From a virus, in the IMG/VR virus record IMGVR_UViG_3300048433_000266, positions 1-33,724 of that record: 33,724 bases of DNA; one strand, given 5' to 3'. This document shows, in pieces, positions 22,563-28,721 of the stretch. Below the pieces are notes generated by a model. It made no database searches. It had not been told where the DNA came from and saw nothing but the letters and a program-made list of their open reading frames with translations. A program made the translations under genes and the position numbers. Each line of letters opens with the position of its first letter. Position 1 is the first letter of the stretch.

Positions 22563-24764
22563 ATGAAACAGGAAATGGAAAACAATATGGAAATGGCTCC
22601 CAAGTCCGACATCATTAAGCAGTTTATAACACAAATAACGCGAAACTGGAATGAGGTTGGGCAGCCTTTAATAGAAATACGATCAATCAGCACATCTGGA
22701 TCAACAAATGCAGCAAGATTTAAGCTAGAAGACTTAAACCAAGCAGTCGAACATGCTGAGGCTATGAATAAAGCCAAGCAAAACATCTACATGTGCATAA
22801 ACGCAATTGATCCGATCAAAGCCGAGGACATCCCAGCAGGCAAAGCCGCCAAAGACACAGACATCCTCGCAGCCTTTTACTGCTTCGCAGACGCAGACAC
22901 AAAAGGCGCAATGGAAAACATTATGTCATTTGCTGGCCCGAAATTTACACTGTCAGTCAAGACAGGAACGAAGCCATTCGCCAGAGGCCATGCATATTGG
23001 GAACTTGAAGAACCATGCCAAAACATGGACGCATGGAAAGAAGTGCAGAAATCTATAGCCGCAAGCCTACAAACAGACGCGGCTGTCATAAATCCAAGCA
23101 GAATTATGCGCGTGGCAGGCACAGTCTCATGGCCCAACAAAAAGAAGCAAGACAAAGGATACGTCCCTGAACTCGTCACAATGCGCACAGAGTTTACAAA
23201 TGACCGCGATCCGCAGCCGTTCGAGCGGCTCATGCGTGCTTTCCCGAAAAAAGAAATGCCTAACAATCAAGTTGGCGGCATAGAAATAGACCTCGGGCAG
23301 CAAGCAATGGATCGCCAGCTCGCAGCTCAAAGCATCATGGCAGGCGATGACTGGCACAACAATATAATACGCCTTGTCGCATCATATGTATCAAAAGGAC
23401 TGTCAGACGAGGAAATCCACGCCATCACAGACAGCTTCACAATGTCTGGATACTCAGTAGACGACACAAGACGAGAAGTGCAGCAAGCAATAGACGGCGC
23501 AAGGGAAAAAGGATGGACGCCACCGCCCGATCCAGTCAAAGAACATATGCAGAAGCAAAACCAAGCTCTAAACATAGCCACAGAGCCGTCAGAAAGCTAC
23601 ACAGAGGACGCAACAGAGCAAAACTGGCCTACGCCCTATGAAATGTTTGATGCGCTCACGCTGCCGCGCAGGGAGTGGGTGTATGGATACGACTACATCA
23701 AAAAGTACATCAGCGTCACAGCATCGGCAGGCGGTATTGGTAAGACAAGCGCAATCATTGTGGAAGCACTGGCAATCGCGACAGGAAAAGACCTGCTCGG
23801 TACGCCTGTGAAAGAGCAAGCAAACGTCTGGATCATCAACCTTGAAGACCCAATATCCGAAATGCAAATGCGCACAATCGCAGCCATGCAGCACTACAAC
23901 CTAACACCAGACGACATCAGAGGCAGGCTGTTCATAGACGGTGAGGACACAATGGAAATCACGCTGGCAGCAGAAGGCAGAGACGGCCTAATCAAAAACG
24001 ACGACATGCTGGCAGCAATGATCCGCGTCATCAAACAAAACAAAATCGGTGTAGTGATCCTAGACCCCTTTGTTTCCGCACACCTCGTCAACGAAAATAA
24101 CAACGGATCAGTCCAGGCAGTCGTGGCAATGCTCAGAAAGCTCGCCAGAGACACAAACAGCTCAGTTCAGCTCGTGCATCACATCAGAAAAACAAATGGT
24201 GAAGATGCAACGATTGACAGCGTCAGAGGCGCAGGCTCGCTCATCGGAGCAGCCCGAGCAGCCAGAGTAATTAATAAAATTACACCAGACGACGCCATAG
24301 CTCTAGGCGTAGACGAACACGAAGCTCTCGGCATATTCGCAGTTGACGACGGCAAAGCAAACCTCGCACCGCCATCAGATAAGCGCACTTACAGACGCAT
24401 GCAGTCAGTGGAGATTGCAAACGGGGAACATATAGGTGTCGCCACGGAGTTTAAGCTGCCAGACATGTTTGACGGCGTGACAACCAAGAACCTCTACAAT
24501 GTCCAACGCACAATCGGAAAGGCAGAGGAAGCAGACGAAGCCTACAGAGCAAACGCGCAGGCTGACAGATGGGTCGGGAAAGCTGTAGCTGAAGAGCTAG
24601 ACCTCGATCTGGAAAAGCCAAACCAACTCGCAAAGACGAAAGCAATTGTTAAGCAGTGGGTCAGCTCCGGCAGTCTCAAAGTTGTTAAGCTGCCAAACAA
24701 AAGAAAAGGCGGCGATGCACCGTGTGTGATCGTCGGCGAATGGGTGAACCATGACGAGCTGTAA
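22563..24764 (+). CDS. Primase-helicase (AEP-type primase, PriCT-like, RecA-type helicase)
   Basis: 733 residues from ATG 22563 with GGGAGGG before it; an in-frame GTG at 22521 lies inside a hairpin and is rejected. Residues 70-210 resemble RepB/AEP primases: YCFADADTK with Asp 110/112, RGHAYWEL with His 143, and the block INPSRIMRVAGTVSWPNKKK. Residues 245-320 look like the PriCT linker (IIRLVASYVSKGLSDEEI). From 380 is a RecA-type (AAA_25) ATPase: TASAGGIGKTSAIIV Walker A (388-395), WIINLEDP, VVILDPF Walker B (Asp 501) and QLVHHIRK. Together they would prime and unwind DNA at the adjacent iteron-like array. No polymerase gene is seen, so host DNA polymerase is likely used. Confidence 0.85.
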   Translation: MKQEMENNMEMAPKSDIIKQFITQITRNWNEVGQPLIEIRSISTSGSTNAARFKLEDLNQAVEHAEAMNKAKQNIYMCINAIDPIKAEDIPAGKAAKDTDILAAFYCFADADTKGAMENIMSFAGPKFTLSVKTGTKPFARGHAYWELEEPCQNMDAWKEVQKSIAASLQTDAAVINPSRIMRVAGTVSWPNKKKQDKGYVPELVTMRTEFTNDRDPQPFERLMRAFPKKEMPNNQVGGIEIDLGQQAMDRQLAAQSIMAGDDWHNNIIRLVASYVSKGLSDEEIHAITDSFTMSGYSVDDTRREVQQAIDGAREKGWTPPPDPVKEHMQKQNQALNIATEPSESYTEDATEQNWPTPYEMFDALTLPRREWVYGYDYIKKYISVTASAGGIGKTSAIIVEALAIATGKDLLGTPVKEQANVWIINLEDPISEMQMRTIAAMQHYNLTPDDIRGRLFIDGEDTMEITLAAEGRDGLIKNDDMLAAMIRVIKQNKIGVVILDPFVSAHLVNENNNGSVQAVVAMLRKLARDTNSSVQLVHHIRKTNGEDATIDSVRGAGSLIGAARAARVINKITPDDAIALGVDEHEALGIFAVDDGKANLAPPSDKRTYRRMQSVEIANGEHIGVATEFKLPDMFDGVTTKNLYNVQRTIGKAEEADEAYRANAQADRWVGKAVAEELDLDLEKPNQLAKTKAIVKQWVSSGSLKVVKLPNKRKGGDAPCVIVGEWVNHDEL

Positions 24765-24778
24765 ACTTGATAGCCACA

Positions 24779-24934
24779 CTTCCACACCTTGTTTTCCCGA
24801 AGTGTGGGTAAGGTGTGGAAGGTGTGGAAGAAAAGCCACAAAATACCCTTCCACACCACCTGCATATATATATGCAAGGTGTGGTGGGGTGGTGGATCAG
24901 GTTGAAGTGAGGTGTGGAAGCAAGGTGTGGAAAA
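24779..24934. repeat. Iteron-like array, probable replication origin
   Basis: The 186-bp gap after the primase-helicase gene holds six copies of TGTGGAA within a wider AAGGTGTGGAAG consensus. Direct copies: 24814-24820, 24823-24829 (9-bp pitch), 24913-24919, 24926-24932. Inverted copies: 24780-24786, 24849-24855. A degenerate copy (TGTGGTG) is at 24880-24886, with related TGTGGGT at 24803-24809. The array flanks an AT-rich palindrome and a local inverted repeat CCACACC/GGTGTGG. The combination of iterons plus AT-rich palindrome next to a primase-helicase gene is typical of replication origins. Confidence 0.7.
24861..24876. repeat. AT-rich palindrome in the iteron array
   Basis: TGCATATATATATGCA is a perfect 16-bp palindrome at the middle of the array, between inverted CCACACC (24851-24857) and GGTGTGG (24878-24884), which can extend the cruciform. 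It could be the DNA unwinding element or a cruciform signal. Confidence 0.75.
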
Positions 24935-24949
24935 TCGGAGGGTAAACAG

Positions 24950-25516
24950 ATGAAGCAGACCAAAAGACAAAAGAAGTCGGATCGCATATTGCATGGCAGT
25001 CAGTCCAAGGATGCCATCATGTGTGACTACGCATTAGCTCCAGTTGACAGGCTGGCAATCCAGATGGATGAGAAGTGGGGGATAGATGTGCTGCCCGAGC
25101 TGGTCAGTGTCTCGATGTCGCAAAAGTATGGCAGTGCGGTGGCTAAGATGAATGCGGCAGTTGAGGCAGGCGATGTAGAAGAATGTAAGGTTCGCTGTGA
25201 AGTCGTGATGAGGGGGCTGCAAGCGATGGACGCTGAGGCTGAACGTATTGGCGCACAGAGAGCCTCAACGGATGTGTGGGAGGTTCAGATAGATGGAAAA
25301 CTGTTCGGCGTTATGAAGGACGGTAGATCATGGCGCACGATAAAGAAGCAGCGGCCTGAGTTGGAGTTGTTGACGCTGCGTGAGGTCGGGCTTTCTTACT
25401 CTTGGTTCCGTGACAACTGGGCAGGTGAGTTAGAGAAGGCAGCGAAGCAATCATTCCCAGGCGCAGAGTTAATCGACATCAAGGGGAAACTGTTTGACGA
25501 TCCTATTCCCCTCTGA
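24950..25516 (+). CDS. Hypothetical protein downstream of the origin array
   Basis: 188 residues from ATG 24950, chosen for its GGAGG at 24937-24941; an earlier in-frame ATG at 24914 lies inside the repeats. The N-terminus is basic (MKQTKRQKKSDRILHG). A helical part follows (ALAPVDRLAIQMDEKWGIDV, VSMSQKYGSAVAKMNAAVEA), then a segment with DVWEVQIDGKLFGVMKDGRS and a C-terminal helix (YSWFRDNWAGELEKAAKQSF). No enzymatic motif. Its place beside the putative origin suggests an accessory replication or DNA-binding protein. A terminator follows. Confidence 0.65.
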   Translation: MKQTKRQKKSDRILHGSQSKDAIMCDYALAPVDRLAIQMDEKWGIDVLPELVSVSMSQKYGSAVAKMNAAVEAGDVEECKVRCEVVMRGLQAMDAEAERIGAQRASTDVWEVQIDGKLFGVMKDGRSWRTIKKQRPELELLTLREVGLSYSWFRDNWAGELEKAAKQSFPGAELIDIKGKLFDDPIPL

Positions 25517-25584
25517 GATAGTGACGGTACTTGATAGTGCAGAGCTTTACCCATTTCCTTCTGCACTTTCTGCCTCACTGAACT

Positions 25585-25611
25585 GGCTCGGCATTGCGCC
25601 GAGCCTTTTTT
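25585..25611 (+). terminator. Intrinsic terminator of the replication operon
   Basis: A perfect 8-bp stem GGCTCGGC/GCCGAGCC with loop ATTGC runs into six T residues (25606-25611). It ends the rightward early operon that begins at 18103. Confidence 0.92.
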
Positions 25612-25628
25612 GTTTGTAACCTATCAGC

Positions 25629-25820
25629 ATGAATACTTTTGTCGTAGAATATGATCCAGACATGGATGACGATGAGATTGATGCAGAGGTCGCAGAGATG
25701 CTGTGGCTTATCAATGAGCGCATTCTAGGTGGCAGTAGTCGGAAGGTTATGGCAGTAGCTCTAAGCCTTGCGATGAAGGAATACTTAGAGAACAGCGAAG
25801 CATTCGGAATACATCATTAG
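25629..25820 (+). CDS. Small acidic protein after the early terminator
   Basis: 63 residues, MNTFVVEYDPDMDDDEIDAE followed by a helical region with VAEMLWLINERILGG and SRKVMAVALSLAMKEYLENS. No strong ribosome site is visible before the ATG, so the gene call is moderate. The helix-rich end (ALSLAMKEYLE) resembles small phage regulators but has no recognisable motif. It lies alone between the early terminator and a 440-bp non-coding stretch. Confidence 0.45.
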   Translation: MNTFVVEYDPDMDDDEIDAEVAEMLWLINERILGGSSRKVMAVALSLAMKEYLENSEAFGIHH

Positions 25821-26261
25821 CGCGTTAGAACACACAGCGACGGCAAGGCGCGGACGCATGCGCACATACCTGAACGCTCGTTCAATTACAATATTGGACA
25901 TACTATATGTTGTGGTTTGCGCAGACTGCATGGCTTCCCAACAGCTCTGATTGCCTGTAAGTCATTGATAATAAAGGATTTGCATAATAATTTAACATAA
26001 TACACATTATCTGGCTATGCATATCTATGCAGTTTTGGCAGCCAGACCCCCCCAGCGCCGCGAGAAGAGGGGGGCATGTGTGTGTAGAAAAACGCAGACA
26101 CCTGTGCTACCATAAAGCCAGGACTGCCACGCTTCCTCACTTGCGCGACAACTCGTCTCTCCCTACGCTGTGTCAGCGCCGTGGCAGTCCCCCCCCCATC
26201 CCCCTATTGCCAGAACTGCTAGCATCGTCTAAAATTTTAAAAATTCTGGAAGCGAGGCGAT
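25821..26261. other. Non-coding, structured region before the terminase genes
   Basis: There is no credible gene in this stretch. The first part is AT-rich with short repeats (TGCATA/TATGCA at about 26017-26030). It then carries a C7 tract and a G6 tract (26047-26053 and 26069-26074) that can pair around a GC-rich loop, and a perfect 11-bp inverted repeat GGACTGCCACG/CGTGGCAGTCC (26121-26131 and 26180-26190). A C9 run (26189-26197) and a promoter (26207-26235) follow. Such structure directly upstream of the small terminase gene is a common place for a cos or pac packaging site, but I cannot show which. Confidence 0.5.
26207..26235 (+). promoter_or_regulatory. Sigma70-like promoter for the terminase operon
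   Basis: TTGCCA (26207-26212), 17-base spacer, TAAAAT (26230-26235); each hexamer is 5 of 6 to consensus. It ends 26 bases before the small terminase ATG at 26262. Confidence 0.7.
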
Positions 26262-26744
26262 ATGGCGGGAAAGCAGTTAAAAAAGACAATACTTGCAGAC
26301 GTTGCCAAGAAGGGCGGCGCGGAATATGTGCGTGAGATGGCGTCTAGCATGACATTGAAGGCCTGGGCTGCTCAGGAGTGGCAATGCAGTCGCAACTACC
26401 TGAGCGAGACAATCCGCAGTGTTCCTGAGTATGCTCGTGCATTGGAGGGTGCGCAGTCGGTTTTAGCGGATGCCATGATGGAGGAGAATGTTGAGATTGC
26501 CGACAGCATTCCAGAGACTGCATCGAGTACGCAGATTGCGAAGGTTCGTGAGCAGATGCAGGCACGAAAGATGTTGGCTGCTGGGCTGAATAGGGATCGG
26601 TACGGTAGTGGCCCTCGTGCTGAGATTACTTTGAACTTGGGTGATCTGCACTTGGACGCCCTTAGGAAAATCAGCTCTGACCGCCAGGCATTGATGGCAG
26701 AGGATCGTGAGCGTGAGATGAAGGTGATTGAGCATGACGACTGA
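26262..26744 (+). CDS. Terminase small subunit
   Basis: 160 residues. Its identity rests on position just before the large subunit and on its build. A helix-turn-helix-like N-terminal part (MTLKAWAAQEWQCSRNYLSE, TIRSVPEYARALEGA) is followed by a long helical middle (VREQMQARKMLAAGLNRDRY) and a short beta-rich segment RAEITLNLGDLHLDALRKIS. Small terminases bind the packaging site and stimulate the large subunit; the DNA-binding half is the N-terminus. Ribosome site GAAGCGAGG precedes the ATG. It overlaps the large subunit start by 11 bases. Confidence 0.8.
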   Translation: MAGKQLKKTILADVAKKGGAEYVREMASSMTLKAWAAQEWQCSRNYLSETIRSVPEYARALEGAQSVLADAMMEENVEIADSIPETASSTQIAKVREQMQARKMLAAGLNRDRYGSGPRAEITLNLGDLHLDALRKISSDRQALMAEDREREMKVIEHDD

Positions 26745-28137
26745 GGCTAATCCATTTGAGGAGTTTACGTTACAGTACATGGATGACCCTGTGCTGTTCG
26801 TTAAGGAAGTGCTTGGTGCTGAGCCGCTGCCGTATCAGGTGGAGTTTTTGGAAGCGATTGCGGCGAATGAGCGGAAGATCAGCATTCGGTCTGGTCATGG
26901 TACTGGGAAGTCAACGAGCGCGAGTTGGGCGATGCTGTGGTTTTTGCTGATGCGTTTTCCTAATAAAGTGGTCGTCACTGCCCCAACGTCTGGTCAGTTG
27001 TTTGATGCATTGTTTGCGGAGCTAAAGCGGTGGATTGGTGAGTTGCCGAAGCCAGTACAAGATTTGCTGACAGTTAAGAGCGATCGAGTTGAGCTGACGG
27101 CTGCGCCTTCTGAGATGTTTATATCTGCCAGAACGTCGCGTGCAGAAACGCCAGAAGCCTTAGCGGGTGTACACAGTGATAATGTTCTTTTGGTCGTTGA
27201 CGAGGCGTCTGGTGTGCCTGAGAAGGTGTTTGAGGCGGCTGCTGGTTCTATGTCGGGCCACAGCGCCACGACTGTTCTTTTGAGCAACCCTACGCGATCA
27301 ACTGGTACGTTTTATGAGAGCCAGAATAGGATGTCTGGCAGTTGGTGGACGCGGCGATGGAGCTGCGTTGACAGTCCGTTGGTGTCTGATGAGTTCGTTG
27401 ACGAGATGCGTGAGCGGTATGGCGAGGAGAGCAATGCGTTTCGTATTAGGGTTTTGGGTGAGTTTCCGTTAGCGGACGATGACACGATTATTCCGTTTCA
27501 TTTGGTTGATGCGGCTATGAACAGAGATATTGAGGTGGACGAGGAGCGTCGGCCTGTCTGGGCTGTTGATCCTGCTCGATTTGGGACTGACAGGACTGCG
27601 TTTTGCAAGAGAGTTGGGAGTGTTATTACTGAGATTAAGTCGTGGCGTGGCTTGGACTTGATGCAGACTGTTGGTCGTGTGATGGCGGAGTATGAGGCTC
27701 TAAATCCGAGCAATAGACCGTCAGAAATCTTGGTTGACAGCATTGGTGTGGGTTCTGGCGTTGTTGATCGTTTGAGGGAGCTTGGGGCGCCTGTGAGGGG
27801 TGTGAATGTGGCTGAAAGTCCGTCTATGGGCGAGACGTACAATAATTTGAGAACTGAGCTGTGGTTTAAGACAAAGGCGTGGCTTGAGGATCGTTCTTGC
27901 AAATTGCCGCAAGATGATGAGTTGTTGGCTGATCTGACAGGTATACGGTACTCGTTTACGTCGTCTGGCAAGATGGCGGCTGAGGGGAAGGATCAGATGA
28001 GGCGCAGAGGATTAAGATCGCCTGACTTGGCAGATGCAGTTTGCTTGACAATGGCGTCTGACGCGGCGATGGCGCTGTCTGGGCCTATGAGTACATGGAG
28101 AGGCGAGCTGAGAAGGAATTTGCGCGGTATTGCGTAG
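26734..28137 (+). CDS. Terminase large subunit
   Basis: 467 residues from ATG 26734; a TTG six bases earlier is possible but AAGGTG is better spaced for the ATG. ATPase motifs: LPYQVEFLEAIA (Q-like motif), RSGHGTGKSTSAS (Walker A), VVVTAPTSGQ, VLLVVDEASGVPEKVF (Walker B plus Glu), TTVLLSNPTRSTGTFY (coupling motif III). The nuclease domain shows AVDPARFGTDRTAFCKR, EILVDSIGVGSGVVDRL and the last catalytic acidic residue in RSPDLADAVCLTM. It is an intact motor and nuclease for packaging headful or cos-ended DNA into the procapsid through the portal. Homology to P22-like or SU10-like large terminases is likely. Confidence 0.93.
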   Translation: MTTEANPFEEFTLQYMDDPVLFVKEVLGAEPLPYQVEFLEAIAANERKISIRSGHGTGKSTSASWAMLWFLLMRFPNKVVVTAPTSGQLFDALFAELKRWIGELPKPVQDLLTVKSDRVELTAAPSEMFISARTSRAETPEALAGVHSDNVLLVVDEASGVPEKVFEAAAGSMSGHSATTVLLSNPTRSTGTFYESQNRMSGSWWTRRWSCVDSPLVSDEFVDEMRERYGEESNAFRIRVLGEFPLADDDTIIPFHLVDAAMNRDIEVDEERRPVWAVDPARFGTDRTAFCKRVGSVITEIKSWRGLDLMQTVGRVMAEYEALNPSNRPSEILVDSIGVGSGVVDRLRELGAPVRGVNVAESPSMGETYNNLRTELWFKTKAWLEDRSCKLPQDDELLADLTGIRYSFTSSGKMAAEGKDQMRRRGLRSPDLADAVCLTMASDAAMALSGPMSTWRGELRRNLRGIA

Positions 28138-28170
28138 TGTGATATGGTCGGTGCAACATAGGAGGTTTTT

Positions 28171-28284
28171 ATGGCATATGGTAAAAAGATGGGCGCTGCG
28201 CCTAAGTTTAAGCCTTGCAGCGGTTGCCCGACACCAGTTGCGTGCGCTCGTAAGGGCAAGTGCATGGCAAAAGCGAGAAAGTAA
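28171..28284 (+). CDS. 37-residue cysteine-rich basic microprotein
   Basis: AGGAGG (28160-28165) lies five bases ahead of ATG 28171, a very strong ribosome site. The product MAYGKKMGAAPKFKPCSGCP then TPVACARKGKCMAKARK has a CxxC-x5-C-x5-C pattern and a very basic charge, so it may bind one zinc ion and nucleic acid. The stop TAA overlaps the next ATG (TAATG). It lies in a row of three tiny basic genes between terminase and the ART-like gene. Confidence 0.7.
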   Translation: MAYGKKMGAAPKFKPCSGCPTPVACARKGKCMAKARK

Positions 28285-28454
28285 TGCCTAGAGCGAAGAA
28301 GGGGCTTTATGCCAACATTCACGCCAAACGGAAGCGGATTAAGGCTGGTTCGGGTGAAACGATGCGGAAGCCAAGCAGCAAGGGAGCGCCGACTTCTAAA
28401 GCATTCAAAGCGGCTGCAAAGACGGCTAAGAAGCCAGCGAAAAAGAAAAAGTGA
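28284..28454 (+). CDS. Small basic phage protein
   Basis: 56 residues from ATG 28284, which overlaps the previous stop; an in-frame ATG at 28260 lies in the previous gene and is not preferred. MPRAKKGLYANIHAKRKRIK, then AGSGETMRKPSSKGAPTSKA and a Lys/Ala tail (KTAKKPAKKKK). I recall this first motif (MPRAKKGLYxNIHAKRKRI) as a conserved small protein in phages, with no known function. It is strongly cationic, with over a third Lys or Arg, so a DNA-condensing or head-internal role is possible. Confidence 0.75.
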   Translation: MPRAKKGLYANIHAKRKRIKAGSGETMRKPSSKGAPTSKAFKAAAKTAKKPAKKKK

Positions 28455-28460
28455 CGAGTA

Positions 28461-28721
28461 ATGGCGAAAGACCCTAAACTGAGCCGTGTTGGTGTTTCTG
28501 GTTATAACAAGCCAAAGAGAACGCCGAGCCATCCGACAAAGAGCCATGTTGTCGTGGCGAAAGATGGAGACAAGGTGAAGACAATACGGTTTGGGCAGCA
28601 GGGCAAGACAGGCGATAAAACGATGACAAAGCGTGCAAAGTCGTTTAAAGCGCGTCATGCAAAGAACATTGCCAAAGGCAAGATGTCTGCGGCGTATTGG
28701 GCGAATAAGGTTAAGTGGTAG
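28461..28721 (+). CDS. Small basic phage protein, second member
   Basis: 86 residues, MAKDPKLSRVGVSGYNKPKR, then a middle with a short strand (HVVVAKDGDKVKTIRFGQQG) and a C-terminal block FKARHAKNIAKGKMSAAYWA followed by NKVKW. The last block is a conserved pattern of small phage proteins in my memory: a basic helix followed by an aromatic Trp-containing end. The function is unknown. It follows the previous tiny gene by a few bases, and the next gene starts one base after its stop, so all are likely in one transcript with the terminase. Confidence 0.7.
   Translation: MAKDPKLSRVGVSGYNKPKRTPSHPTKSHVVVAKDGDKVKTIRFGQQGKTGDKTMTKRAKSFKARHAKNIAKGKMSAAYWANKVKW

Noticed and set aside
24542-24994. 150-codon antisense frame over the iteron array
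   Set aside because: The Phe/His/Leu-rich product comes from the TTCCACACC repeats; it overlaps the end of the primase-helicase gene and has no start signal.
26027-26335. 102-codon frame through the C/G tracts before the terminase
   Set aside because: It reads through homopolymer and hairpin DNA and overlaps the small terminase start; no ribosome site.
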